A stretch of 64,000 nucleotides of DNA from Tubulanus polymorphus (GCF_964204645.1 NC_134034.1:13707962-13771961); one strand, 5' to 3'. Positions 47,900 through 61,499 are shown, counted from the first letter of the stretch. Numbers and translations are program-made. Notes: a model not told the origin generated them from the sequence alone.

Positions 47900-50800
47900 A
47901 CGACGACATGATCGGAGCAATCCAGTTCATCAATACTTCATCGCATCGTTTTTATTTCATTGATTGCTATTTTCGTTCCACTTCATGAAACAAAACAAAA
48001 CAAAACAAAAAACACAAACAAAAAACGCTTTCTATCGGTCAGTTACTTCCGGGTAATTGAAGAAAACGTGACCAATTTACCCAGTTCTCGTAATTGAATT
48101 AGGGCTCAGATCTCGCTGGTAAAATCTTGGACGCGGGCGACGTCCTCGGGATTCGAGCTCGTACGGCCAGTCCGAAAGTGGAATAAACTAAAACTGCAGT
48201 TTAGTGTGAACTGCGAAAGTGCGCTTGTAAAATGTCTAATGTTCATTTTCAACTTGTCTCAGATTTGTCTCATTGAGAAATGTTTTTACGGCGTCAAAAA
48301 AAAACACGGAGAGAGGCAGATCCTCCCTGCTTGACCCCCTACTACTGTCTCAGGAATACGGGTCGCAATACTCGCGGTGAACGGTCAATAGCGATGACAA
48401 CCGGACGAATATTTATTGATGGATTATGACACGAAGCATCCGTTTTATTCCAATCGTCCTCGGACTCACGTGATTGTAGCTTCTTCGCCGAGCGGAGATT
48501 GATCACGCCGGGCCGGAAGTATCACCGCAGAGCCGACCCAATAACCTCGATTTCAACAAAGCATTCGATTCCACACGCGCGCAATCAATCAGTTTTTCGA
48601 TAAAAGCGCAGCCGTTTTGGATTTAATCCCCGGATCATTCAAAAACTCGTTAAACATCGAGTTAGAATGATTAGATCTATTTAACACGTCAAAAGGTTAA
48701 TACCGACTCGATGCGGGTTAATCCGTTTTACCGGTTACCCCTCTCCCTCTCTGTGTCAGGCGACTTTATGAAATATCGAATATAGAATTCAATTGATGTT
48801 TCATTGCTTGCAAAAATACTTGAGTTGTTTCGAGCACTGTCGTGTTTCGCCTTGATTAGGCCGCACACTGAATCAACGCATGAAAATACAGATCAGCCAT
48901 ACTTTTTATCCAAAACCTCTTCCGGTCGAATGTAACTGACAAACTTGAATAACACACAGAACGAAACGTATAGATTAATACATTAACACTTTTTGTAACA
49001 AATTTTGTTTTTGTTATTGAAAAACGAAATCAAATAAATCGTTCGGCCGCAAGCACCTAGTAAATAGGGGAAAGGAAAATGAAGGAAATGATAATTGATA
49101 AATTCTGAAGCCCAATAGGCAAGACTATTTGTAAAGGGTTGTTTCGACGATACCAACGAATACCCGTATCCGCGCGCGCGCGCGTGCGCGTATGTTGTGT
49201 TATCCATCACACAATATGTGAACGTCGTGATATCGAGTTGATTATTAATTCATTAAGACTCAATCACCGCGTTTTAAGTGTTCCGCGTCCACTTAATTAA
49301 CTACAAACAATGCGCAGTAGTCATCGTGATTTCAGACGATTGATCGTTCCGCCGTGTCTTGTAGTCCGCGCTATTCTCTCTCCATACGTCCGATCTAACG
49401 TTTTCCGATACGCCCGAGGATAGCTGCGCACGCTTTGATTCGTCGACGAATTAAACGATTTTCTAGAGAGCGTAAAATCAATTTCTATTAACGAACGAAG
49501 AGCGCGTTGCTTTAGGGTATTAAGACCGCCGGTGGTGGTCGTGTTTGAGATACCCGCCGCATCTCCGACCTGTGAAATTCATTAAACGAGTTCATCACGA
49601 GACAAAAACATAGCAATCCATCCTCTAAAATATCTAAAATACTTTTATACGGAGCAGAACAACGTCCTGCCCTATTCTTTGAGCAAGGAATCGTTAGAAC
49701 TTTAATCGGGAAGTTTCACAACATTTTTCACCCGAATCAAAACGTTTTTCAAAATAAATCATATGATATCGGAGTGACAAACGTTGCATTAGGCCGACAT
49801 CAGTGTCTTAAGATGGCCGCCTCCTATATTCCAATTATCCAAATAGCCGACAGGAGTGGCGCCACCTGTTTTGGATCGGAGGGAGTCAGGGCCCATTTTG
49901 ACCGATGTATTTTGGCCAGTCTTCGCGGAACCTATTGTCACGGAGTTAAAACAATTTATGGCTATCATTCTTTATTATATGAAGATATCGGGCGCATCAT
50001 TTCAGCTGGAATCAAAAAGGATGATTGTGAAAGGTGAGACTAAAATCAGTGGGGCCACTGACACCGCCTGCTGAGGGTTTCCGATATGGTTTCGATGATT
50101 CAAGTTCAAGTAGCAAAGCACAAGAATAACATGACAAGTCTGGACCCGCTACCTAAAAGGGTAACTCGATATCTCGAGTGACAGTAACCTCGCGGACTGA
50201 TCGATCAAAATTGAACGAATTCCGGTGTCTTAATCAGCGATTTGTGCGCGCACGGATTTATAGATCAGTGACTCACGGCATTTGTAGCAGAAACACGAGG
50301 CGAACAAGAGGAAAGAAACATCGGCTGAAGAATTTCTCGGTTCGGAGATTGATATTGTATATCGTTGCGACGTCTGAAGCCATCTGTCGAAATTCCCTTG
50401 CCTTGTCGCAGTATCGACCGACTGATATACAGTGTGCCGCAGTCCATGTCTTCCCCTCCTCGCTCGCTCGCTCGTTGATTGCCTCTGGAACTATTCACCA
50501 CGATGACGAAACGCTATTATCACGGTTGAGCTGATTTCCATCCACGCATCCCGGTCCGTCCGCGCGCATTTCGTTAAAAAGAAAACTCATTTTGAGCTTA
50601 TATGATGAAAACCCATTCGACGTTGACTACGTTTTAGAGTCCACGATTAAACTTATAACCCACACAACTGTGGAGCGGAGTCCAGCGTGGGATTAAACCC
50701 TATAATCAAACCCACATAACTGGTCCAGAGTAAAAAATTAAACCCACACAATTGTGGAGCGGAGTCCAGAGTGGGATTAAACCGGCACAACTGCTGTGGA

Positions 50801-53800
50801 ACTGGATCTATAGAGTATAAACCCGCTAAACTGTAGATAGGTGTCGTTGTTGCAGGTTGTTTTTGGTCCAGGCCTGTAAAACGTGTTTTTTATCAGCTCG
50901 AATCCGTTTTCCTATTGTCGTGATGAAAACAGCGTGGAGTCTGGTCGAACTACTGCATGCGAGATGATTATTATCAAATCTTGTTCTATATAATTACACC
51001 GCAAATATTGCGGAATAATATCGGGTTTATGATGAAACGGCCCCCCGTGGGGAGGTCGCCACGTGTGCCCCACTTGATTATAGACATTTCATTTAATTAA
51101 AAATAACCACATGGATCTTCGTTAAACATGTCTATGGGCCGCCGATCCTATTTTATGTTTTTTAGGTTCTGTACCTAGCGACACCTTCGTTCATGTCGAT
51201 AGTTGCGAATTTATTCGCTCTTACGGCATAGGGCGCGGGGGGATTCCTGCACTTATTGGGTGTATTCTTAAGATAGATTATAACACAATGACCCCCCTCT
51301 CCCCCCCTCCCAGAGAGAAATGATCAGCTTGAACAATTCTCCACTGAAGGACTCACGGTATAGGAACTGATTTTTACTCCAGCACTTCGTTTCCCCTTTC
51401 ATCGTTTTTAACTCATAAATTACACTAAATACAAAAAAATGAACAGCATCATAGAAAAAAGCATTGAAAAAAAGAACTATTCTTTTAATATTTCGTGAAA
51501 AAAGCTTCCCGCATTCCAGGTAGAATATGTATAGATTTTATTATCGTATTTTTTTTTCAAAATAAATGCAACAAGTGTTCATCCATTAGTTTTAAATGTA
51601 CAACATTGTCTTATAAAAATACTATTTTATCGAAGACTCATTGGCTTCACTTTCCATCATGAACCATTCATTAATATTTCAAGATGGTTGCTTATTCAAT
51701 TGTAAAATTTTTTAGATTAGGCTGAAATAAAATGATACCTTGTTCCTAATCGGCGCCGGGCTATTTTTGTAAACAGCAATACAATTCGTAATCAGTTCAA
51801 TTCTATAGATACAGGGTCTGTTACGGTTTATCTTGATCATGATTTTAAAAAGGGGTATTAATAGGCGGCCGGATGGGTCAACTTTCAAGCTCAGCAGAAA
51901 TGAGAGACAAGGTATCAAACTTTTTTAGCCTTTTACATATTAGATATGAACATAGACGTTTTCGATTGATAGCTGGCGAATCTAGGATTAACAAAGCCAT
52001 GGCTCAAATAGAAAAAGGCATTTTTAACCATAATCGCTTGGATCGAGGACTTGGAGCTTTTGAAGCACGAAAACTGTTAATACAAAATGTATCTCGGTAA
52101 CGACATACATTTATAGAAAAAAGTCCGATCTAAATTCGAAGTTTTAGGTTCTGAATCCCTTTGATTAATAGTATACAATATGACTAGTCTTTTACTCAGT
52201 CCCTTTTTATTTGTGAATATATTTAGAGAATATTTTCATAATTCCTACATTCCCCGAAACACGAACGCATAAAATTGAATATTTCAAGACGGATTACAGG
52301 TAAACCCCATTCATTCTTTAAGTACTATAAGTTATCGATGTAAGTTAATAGATAAATAAACATTCTTTCTTTCTGTTGATTTTTACAGTTATAAGTTATG
52401 TGGCCTTATTTACAATACAGCGATGAATTATACCTAATCTACAGCCTTGAACCTGCATCCCTCAGCATCCACGTTCAAGTAATCCAGGCTTTACGATCTT
52501 GTCGTTCAGTCTTAACGTGTGCTGAGAATTTCGCCCGAAACATTTCTAAATTGAAAATGATCTATAATCATCAGGCAATGGAACATTATCAGCAAACTTT
52601 AAAGAAGCGATCGTCCAAACTTAACGTGCGTTCTGGATTTTAAATTGTAAACGAACCAACAAATTAGCTTCAGACATCAGACATTTTGTCGGCACACTTC
52701 CAAAAGTGCTCGTCAGGACTGAACGTTTGTTTAGGACTTTGTCCGAGACATTTTTGATTGAAAATGAACGAAGAAATGAACATCGAACACGTGACATTCG
52801 ATATTAATACACTTTCTCATATCTATGACAACAATCTACAGTGCTTGTGGGTGGTTGGGGTGGTGGTGGATGAGGAGGGGGTCCAAACTGCAGATAGATA
52901 CCTGCGTTCGAATCAAACTTATCGCTCATGCTTTAGAATTTGTATTTACATAAAAATATGTTATTTACATATGGCAGTGCGTAGAAAGGGCTAGTCGTTA
53001 TTCTGAGATTAAAAATACAGACAGATACTTTCAAACCCTGACCCAGAATATACATCAACACACACAGGCTCCAGAACTAAATCCCATCGTATGAGTCCAA
53101 GTCGAGAGCTCACAAGCCACCAGCTCTACCACCAGATGGCGCGTGTAACAATAGAACAACACTTGGATCGTAGTACATTTTAAATCCACTTTCATCTTGA
53201 TTTTTAGCCTCCTAAATCAGGCAGATTGATAAACTCGTGTCTCTTGCTGAACTCAATTCATATTTAGGCCTCAAATACAGCGCGAATTCAGTTCATCATT
53301 CATAGAATTTGCGAAATAATTGCGGATAGATTTTGATTTAATCAGAAAAAAAATCCGACAACGTTGTCCGAATGCACACTGTTGCCACCTGGTGGATCCA
53401 CGCTTGCATCAAGTGGAATCCCCGATTGCCACAGTTAGCTACGGAGTCCTCGTTACGCTTTCACTGAAGAGCTAACATGAGGGCGAATAGGGAGCAGTGG
53501 ATTGAACCCAATCAGTCGATTACTACGTGTAGTTAGTTGTATTGAAAATACATTTTTGAGCCGCGAGTAAAATATCGAACACTGATTATGACGACGATGA
53601 ATTCATGGAGGTTTGTTTAAAGTCATGTTTTTGATCAAAGAACGACACAAACGTTTTACAATGAGATTCTTTAACCTTAGAATAGTCAAACAAATTAATA
53701 TTCATACCTATAATTATATATATGATAATAATGATATTATAATAACAATTTTCTCTATCTTTGGAAGCACTTTTTGAATGTCAATATAAGAATTGAATGA

Positions 53801-54220
53801 ATCGCTTTGAGTGACTTCAACATTTCAATAGAACCATATCTTGGTAGTTCCTACTGTAATAAGATCCATCCCAACAAAACGGCGTGTCTGACAGTAGGCT
53901 ATTGCCTAATTCGTTAGGCTCCGAAATCGAGATTGTGTGAAGATCTCGTAATTAGGATTATTCGAAGTAACCCGTCTGCAAGCCATGGCAATCTATGGTA
54001 GAAATGAACAAAATTTTGTCTCCGAGACCACATCGGTTATTACGAAACCCTATTGTTCTCATATTGCACGTTTGTCCCATCATCTAACATCGTGAAGTCG
54101 CTATCATCAATGTTCTTATTCTGCTGCTGTTGTTGTATTGGAAGAATATCTGTCGGGTTGTGTTGAGCAATGGTCCATTTTAGGGGACTCCCGACTAGTT
54201 CACCCCTAAAACTACCCTCA
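47900..54220. other. Non-coding interval between the mosaic gene and Ptf1a
   Basis: No gene recognised. Contains a CG/CA-alternating tract (GCGCGCGCGCGTGCGCG, about 49175-49192), inverted copies of the 'ACACAACTGTGGA' minisatellite core (50650-50830), a G/C-run near 51290-51310 and AT-rich sequence at 51400-52400. Frames at 49774-50037, 50178-50534, 51873-52100 and 52398-52643 lack recognisable domains or splice signals. Confidence 0.4.
50650..50830 (-). repeat. Inverted degenerate copies of the CCAGTTCCACAGTTGTGTGGGTTTAA family
   Basis: TAACCCACACAACTGTGGAGCGGAGTCCAGCGTGGGATTAAACCC recurs with variation about four times. It is the reverse complement of the cores in the 20.6 kb and 35.9 kb arrays. 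Confidence 0.75.
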
Positions 54221-54222
54221 TT

Positions 54223-54413
54223 TCATAAATCCAAGGTGTTGTCTAACAGCGACGAACACTCGGAGGTCATCTTGTTTTGACGCGGATCTTCCGGGGTCCA
54301 GATTTTTGCACTCATCGTATTGTTCGGACCCATTTGGGGTTTCTTTTCGTCTGTCCAGGAGAGAGAGTGGCCGGTTAGTGGCGGTAATCCGTATTGCTCT
54401 CCTTCGTCCATCG
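54223..54413 (-). other. Ptf1a: Exon 2 of Ptf1a (RBPJ-binding C-terminus)
   Basis: The exon starts CGATGGACGAAGG; CG completes a GCG codon with the last G of exon 1, so the ATG here is internal. The peptide ends [10 protein letters not shown] and stops at TGA 54225-54223. Confidence 0.9.
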
Positions 54414-57400
54414 CTGAAAATATAATAAAAGAATTGATTTTGAATTTATGAACTCGGTTCAGGCTACATACAGGTTGTACGTAGTTTGTTTGTGGGCGTG
54501 GATCCTGCAGTAACACGTCTTTATAAGGCCTGCAGTTACGGGGATATGATCAATTCAATTTCAAACTAGCTTTTCCATTCCTATACTGGAGCCTACTTCA
54601 TAGGCGTGTGGTATAATAATCAAGATCGAATCCATGCCAGGGGAGTATGGGTAATGTGTTAAATGCTTTTGAAATTTGAAGATTGTTCTTGGATTCATAG
54701 ACCTCAGAAACGTTCTTAGTCATCGCCATGCAACTGAGCCTATTGAATTGGTGGACAGTCAATTTGATGATATTTTTTTTCAGAATCCAAAAACGCGTGA
54801 GTTTCAATCAAAACACAATATATTGATAATATATACGAGCTGAGGTTGGACTGAAACTGAGCCTATCGATAATCCAGACCTCACTCATGAACAACGACAT
54901 TTTATCCGGTAGTTCGTGTGCAATATGCGCGAATATGTAGAATTATTGGGTTTAAGGAGTTTCGTCGTCGTCGTCGTCGTCGGCATAAACAACGACGATG
55001 CATCAACCTGACGTCAGCTGCAGCAACTCCCACCACGTTCCCCCGTATCAGCGTCTCTCACAGCGCGACAAATATACCGCATATATTATTCATAGATCCA
55101 GTCATTGAATATCTTGTGTCCGCGCGCGCTATCCAGAAATCGGTGGTGTAAAGAACGTTGGATTGCCCGGTCGGAGAGAACCCTTTTATCGCGTGTAAAT
55201 ATCCCGCGCCGCCCGCGCTCTCCATCACGGGTTCTTTATTCCATCACGGGTTTCCCTTCCTTTTTTCGCTCGAACAAAGACATTCGTCATTAAAATTTAA
55301 TAGGAAACTTAATTACAGTTTTGTCAGAATGATGATATTTGGCCAAACAGTTCTTTTATTTATCAGGAGTCTTTAAACAAGTGCAGGAGTGGATTTTTTT
55401 TCCAGTTCTTTATTCATTTTGGTTTTTAAGGAAAATATATTAAAAAAAACACACGAAACTTTATAAGTTAAGCTATGCTGAATCTGGTGTAATATTTTTG
55501 TACCCACAGGTCCTACTTCCAGCTGCAGTCAGGACTTACATTTTTGAGACCAAAGTCGAAGACCATCTCGGTGTACCAGTTGTATAGCGATCCTAGATCA
55601 TAAGACTGGTCTTAAGTTAAAAAGAACTAAGTTGGTCATAGACTGGCTGATCTTAAATCAAAGCCATGACTTAGATCCAGTCTCACAACCTAAGACCACA
55701 GTCATGAACTGGGACTAGAGACCACAGAAAAGACTACTTTCAAACGATGTTCCGCATAAGTATCCATGTTGTGAGTTTGGACTTGTTTCATATTTCATAA
55801 GTTGGTAAGGAGGGATCTCAAATACCAACGTGCTATCATTTAGTAGCGTGTATTGAGGAGATAGAACTCCCTTTGTACATAATCAGAAATTAAGTATTTG
55901 CAATTTTGAGACCGGGTTTTGAGGAAAATATCTAAACCCCAAGCGGTGGTTTTCGGGGTATGATAATTGCAGAAGCATCCCGATGACTCATGAATGATTT
56001 ATGTTTTTGCCAATGTTTCATCGAAATCGTGGGTTTTATCATACAAAGTAAGGAATCGTGAATATACGACAAATTAATAGATACAGCTAGGTATATAGAA
56101 TAGTTAATGGTACTTATATCGGCATAAATCAATAGAATATAATTGATTTAGATTAGAATAACCCAAGTATCCAGCTGACGACATCCTCCACTCAGGTATC
56201 AAAATCCATAACAAACACATGTTGGATTTAACGAGCAATTATTTGTTGTAGTATAACATATCGCGCGCCCCGGATTGTGTTTCTGATCGTGTACAGACTA
56301 TTCAAAACTTCAAATATTCGCTTGTCCACTACGCATTTGAAAATCAGGCAAAGAAATATTGTTTACGTGGACTGATAATCCTTGTTATAGAAATCGTCAC
56401 TTCCCCGTGTTTGTTGTGGCTTATCACAATAAACAGACCAAACGTGGAGAAATGATATTCTCGGCTGGCTGGCTGGCTGGCTGGCTGGCTGGTTGGCTGG
56501 CTGGCTGGCGGGCTGGCTGGCTGACTGACTGGTTGGCTGACTGGCGAGACGTAAGGACGGATGGATGGATGGACGGATGGATGATAGTTGGTTTTCTTCA
56601 TGTCGCAGAAGAAGGCGGGCAATCGAGAATCGATGTCGCAATGTACCAGTACCACTCTCCTCTTAGAAACCGACACCTGTTCGGATTCCCATCGTATCAG
56701 TTCTCTCTTTAGATCGTCGCGTGTATGCTTAAGTATGGGGGAACGAGATTGGGAGAATAAGAGAGAGAGGGGGAGAGAGAGAGGGAGGGAGGGTGAGCAA
56801 GAGAGAGAGAGAGAGAGAGGGGAGGGAGAGAGGAAGGGAGGGTGAGAAAGAGAGAGAGAGAGGGGGGACAGGGGAGAAGGAGCAGGAAAGGGGAGATTAG
56901 TGGCTCAGGAAAACAAGACTGGAATGGAAATGGAGATAGAGGGAGACGATACCAGATCTGGACGCGTCCGTCGAACTATAAACATCGACTATCAAGAGAA
57001 TCTAAGGGAGCCTTGAAGGAGTTTATTTAAAAACGGAAGAACTGAAGGAAATGGCGGCGGAGAAATGGATATTCCATTGATTGAAATAGCGGCGGATGGA
57101 GACACTTAATAATGATTTGCTCCCAACGCTCGTTCGTCTGCCATAACACTTCCGTCTCCCTGTGTTCCTCTTCCGCCTGTCTCTGCGCGCGCGTGTTGTG
57201 TATCGATAATCAATACTGTCGAGTATCGTCGATACGACAATTTTCTAATGATTTGTCTAAATATTACCGTTATAATTAGCAGCGCTTGCGAGGGCTAACT
57301 AGCGGTGATGAGAGCGCTGGCGTCGTCGAGTGAACAGCCAACTAACATAAACTATTGCGGGATACCATTGGAAAAGGTCCTGTGTTACACAGTTATTTCA

Positions 57401-60400
57401 TGCCACAGCCCTGAATCACAACCATTCACAATTTGATTGCATGAATACATTTTGAAATTGTGCTGATGAAATGTCTGGGTTTGTATAATAATATATGATA
57501 ATTCATTATGTCATTTAACGCCTCACATCTAATCACGACGCTTTGAAAAGTATAAAAACGTTAAGATACAATAAGACATGTTTATTCATTATAAATTCAT
57601 TTTCGATGCTGAACAGTGTTTTCAGCAACCGGCCCCTCGTGCTCATAGTCTATTTTTAGATATATCAACGGTTCAGTAAAATCGTGGTCTCAGAGAAGTT
57701 AACGTAACACCGTAGAAATACAAAAAATCTATTTATTGAAAAGTAGCCCATCTTGATGCACCATTCGCGGAGCATATGGATTGAAAGACCAGAATTTAAC
57801 CGTGGGCGTATAAACTAGGGTACGTACGTCCATGATCCAACCGTGGACTAGAAAACAAAATGGTTTTAGCGTCCATGATTCAACATATATGTTAGACTGC
57901 ATGCCTAGGCTATTGATCACCTGTTCATTCAACACAAAGTTGTGCTAAACCGTATCACAGCAATACTGAGTGTTGAAAATGTGGCCAAAAATTGAAAATT
58001 AAGACTCAAAAACTCGGGATGACGTAGGCTCAAACATTATATGCAGACGCATGCTTAACTAAAAGCACGTGATTCATGCATCGATATCAAACGCTTTGAA
58101 GCGGTCTATTTAAGAATTGATTTTTTTTTCGAGATGTTGCACCGAGCAATGAAAGCATGAATATTTGATAAATCATTTACCCAGTGGATTATGTTATTAT
58201 GAAGTGTCTCCTGCTCTGTGTAGCTCTGCGCAGCGACTGATGAAGCTACAACAGAGCGTTAAACCGAGGCGTCAATGTTGTACCGGACTGGAACACTGAT
58301 ACTAATCTCAGTATTCAGAGTAAACGGAGTAAAAACCTACAGTAAATGACATTAAAGCGTTTATTGTCTGAAGGTTTCGAAGTTCATCTAAACTCCAACA
58401 TCATAGCAACCAGTATTTTGTTTTACGGTAGAACTGGACTCAGTCAGAAGCCGCGATCAAACGGAGACGATTTTGTCCGGGCCAAATTGGCACGGATCAG
58501 GCTCGAGTCAAATTTGGCCCGTGTCTAATCAGAGAGCGCGTTCACACGTAAACCATTCACTCGATACTAAACAATGCTCAAACAAAGCGAAGTGGATCAT
58601 TTCCGGTGCCAGTTGCAATTCAAACGCAATCATTTGTCTGGTGCTAAAATTTGGCTCGGGCCTGGTCGGACGTTTTTGGTCGGGCCAAAAATGCTCGTGT
58701 GATCGCGGCTAGAGTCAGGTTTAAAGTCCTAGAAACTGTAGAAAGTCGATATAAAACCAGTGATGTTAAACAGTGGTCCCAGGTGCATATTAAACTCGAA
58801 CTATATTGTGAAAACAGGACGAGAGTCAAATTGAAGAACAGGATACTGAGTTCAATTGAATCCACGTAACTCAAAATTAAACGCACACTCCCGCACACAA
58901 GGAGGAAAGCGCGCCGCCAGTTCCCCTGTGTGCGGGGGAGGGGCTTATTGTGGAGTCAAACCCGCGCAAAAGTGGAACTGGATTCAGAATCCACATCCAA
59001 CGGATCCAGTGAAACCTAATTGTCATATCAGATCATGCGGAGATCCATTGAACTGCTGGAACAGGTGAACAAACATAGATTTCATTTAATCACACGCAGA
59101 ACAAAAATCTAAACCGCTCAAACAACAAAACCAGCACAGAGATCCGATCCGGTATTACTCGGTTACGTGAATCGATTCGATCATATTTTTCAAATAGCAT
59201 GAATATTGTTTAAATCGTGTCATAAATCTTAGGAAGCGTTCAGTTTTCTAATCCGGGTCTAATCGTCGTGGGTAACGTCACACGAGGTGCGTCGTGTCGG
59301 TCGGTCCGGAAACCCGATACGCGTGCACTATATTGTTCATAGGCATCTACCGACCTTGAAACTACGCCCGCTGACGCAATAAAAAACTAAGAGAGATTAC
59401 GATTGTATATTTAATTTTTCTCGAATATAACCTCGGGGCATTTGTATTTGTATTCGATTGTGAGAGAAAAAAACGGGTTCCACACGCCTGCAAATTGTTG
59501 CACTTCTTTTGTTTGAGGCTTATTAGCCGGAAAATTCAATAAGCTTTAATGAGTCTTCTGGGCCCAGTTTCACAAAAAGCTTTTGCTCCTAAATCGATTT
59601 AAGTTGAAATGAATTAATGATGAAATTAAATCACTTTTAAGAGTTGAACTTTTTGCGAAACTTGACCCCGGCTTCATGACGTGTTTAATAGAAAACAGAT
59701 ATGGAGTTTGTACACGATACACTAATGTCGAAAACTGATTAGAAAACTGAAAATAATTTCGTAAAACTCTGGACACTCAAAGCTACATACAAAAAATGAT
59801 CATAGAGACTAACGAACGTCCCAAATAAACCGAAAATTTATTAATCTTTTGTGACAGACGATGATGATTTTAAACTTAACATTTCCTTCAAGATATCTCA
59901 TCTATACAGATTCCTTACGCGAAGAACAGACACGTTTAATACCCATAGAATTTAGAAAAAATTCAATATCGAATTTAAAAATCTAACAACGATCTCTAGT
60001 GAGCGTTCGAAACGTCGTCATTTTGTGTTAATTTTTGATAGATAAAATTCGATTTTAATTTTCTGAATTCTGTATATAACGTGGGCTTCAAACTTATTTC
60101 ACCGAATGTATTTATACACACAGATACACTCGATGATATTACTATACAATACATTGTTGATACACGTCGTCGACGAATCTGATAAAATAGTAAATCGTTT
60201 TGTTATCGCGAGTACCGATAACTTTCGAATTAAACTAGCAATAATTAACTGATAAAACGCTATATGTTCGAATGATCAGATTTATTTGCGAACTCTGCTG
60301 ACGAGTTTTATTTTCATTCGACCAGGATTTTAGCAGTTAAAGCAAAGGTTGTTGATCGAAATTTGAAGGAATCGTAGGCACAAAACGTGTATTTTCAACT

Positions 60401-61339
60401 GGATCCTAAACATCTGGCGGACAACATTTCAAAAGGCCAGAATCATAACATATATGTCTAAAAGCATTTTGGTTTAAAGATTCGAAACTGCACTTTGAAC
60501 AATCTTTAATCTCATCTTTAAAAAAAAACTTAATCTGTGGTTAAATCGATACAATTTCTCCACCGTTCCAGTTCAGTTTAGGATGAGTTTGTCCTTTGTA
60601 AAAAGAGACGCAGTTTTATAAATGAATATATCAATGACTAGTAGAGAGATTCAGTATTCGGAGATGCGGTAAATTAATGACTTAATGATTTATTCTGATC
60701 TGTCACAGTTTCGAAGTTTTTACTAAACTTCATCATCCGTGAACATTATCATATTATTTTGGTGTCTCCGATGATGGAGTTTACAAAAACTCCGATTAAC
60801 TGTCATAGACCGGAATAAATAATCACGTGATCGACAGTAGATTTAGTTAATATGAACACGTCCAGCTTACCTCTGTGATAATTAATGATGACTTTTCTCG
60901 GCTGTTCACCGCACTGATTGTTAATGTTCTCTTTAGCGTGAATGTCCGATTGAACGAGTTCGTTAAGGAAACTGATGTAACCGATCGCTAACCGAAGCGT
61001 GTCCACTTTCGACAGTCGTTTTTCGTACGGTAACGTCGGAATATGGGCACGTAATCCTTCAAACGCTTCGTTAATCGACAACATCCGTTTACGTTCTCTT
61101 AAATTTGCCGCCTGGCGTTGTTGGACCTGTTGTTGGGGACACCGGCGCCGCCGACGCCTCGTCTTACCGCCCACCGGTTGAGGGGTATCGCCCGGGTCGT
61201 GCGAGGTCGACGTTTGATAGCTGGACTCCGAGGAAGCGATCGAAGCCGTCTCGATATCCGTGCTACCTCCGTGATACTGACCAGTGCCGTAATCGTGTAA
61301 AAATTGCCGATTTACGGCGTCCAAATCCAAATTCTCCAT
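54223..61339 (-). CDS. Ptf1a: Ptf1a (Fer1/PTFa) orthologue, bHLH transcription factor, two exons
   Basis: Exon 1 is 61339-60871, ending in phase 1 at CACAGAG|GTAAGC. Exon 2 is 54413-54223 after TTATATTTTCAG. Together 219 residues. The bHLH (about 75-128) reads [20 protein letters not shown], then the diagnostic [20 protein letters not shown] and [12 protein letters not shown], nearly the vertebrate Ptf1a sequence. [10 protein letters not shown] follows, as in PKKVIICHRG of vertebrates. Exon 2 gives [17 protein letters not shown] and KIWTPEDPR, the two tryptophan motifs that recruit RBPJ/RBPJL to the trimeric PTF1 complex. The family specifies pancreatic exocrine and inhibitory neuron fates in vertebrates; the role here is not known. 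I start at 61339 because GCCATGG is a good context; an in-frame ATG at 61378 is possible. The N-terminus is shorter than in vertebrates and has an Arg run (61-66) next to the basic region. Confidence 0.93.
56460..56545. repeat. (GGCT)n / GGCTGACT microsatellite
   Basis: About 20 tetranucleotide copies, then GATGGATG repeats at 56560-56583. The Trp/Leu/Ala and Ser/Gln/Pro frames over it on both strands are artefacts. Confidence 0.9.
56745..56890. repeat. GA-rich polypurine tract
   Basis: GAGAGAGAGGGGGAGAGAGAGAGGGAGGGAGGGTGAGCAAGAGAG repeated with variation over about 150 bases in the Ptf1a intron. Confidence 0.9.
58450..58712 (+). mobile_element. MITE-like element with AGCCGCGATCAAACG / CGTGTGATCGCGGCT ends
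   Basis: The ends AGCCGCGATCAAACG and CGTGTGATCGCGGCT are inverted repeats with one mismatch. The subterminal GTCCGGGCCAAATTGG and TCGGGCCAAAAA blocks also pair. About 263 bases and non-coding. A partial inverted copy is at 37960-38220. I could not identify a clear target-site duplication, so the superfamily is open. Confidence 0.75.
59560..59670. repeat. Fold-back element with GGGCCCAGTTTCACAAAAAGC ends
   Basis: The left end pairs with the right end TTTTTGCGAAACTTGACCC. Same type as 28855-28964. Confidence 0.7.
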
Positions 61340-61499
61340 GGCACCCCGATTACCGCGATAAACGGTGAGATTTTTCATAAATATAATGACGTTTTGATGA
61401 AGATGTCTTGTTTTGTGTTGCGTCAATTTAACGCGCGTTTTCTGAGCGGTGTTTGTTATATCCGGTGAGCCGAGCGCTCGGTCGCGTGTCGCTTTCTCG

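Larger units (their letters stand above)
54414..60870 (-). other. Ptf1a: Intron of Ptf1a, 6.4 kb, repeat-laden
   Basis: The phase-1 intron contains a (GGCT)n tract (56460-56545), GA-rich tracts (56755-56880), a MITE-like element (58450-58712), minisatellite core copies (about 58950-59060) and a fold-back element (59560-59670). A trinucleotide run TCGTCGTCGTCGTCGTCG lies at 54963-54982. The corresponding intron of the PTFb-like gene is 1.1 kb and almost repeat-free. Confidence 0.75.

Noticed and set aside
56344-56712. Trp/Ala/Gly-rich and Ser/Gln/Pro-rich frames on both strands
   Set aside because: Artefacts of the (GGCT)n microsatellite in the Ptf1a intron.
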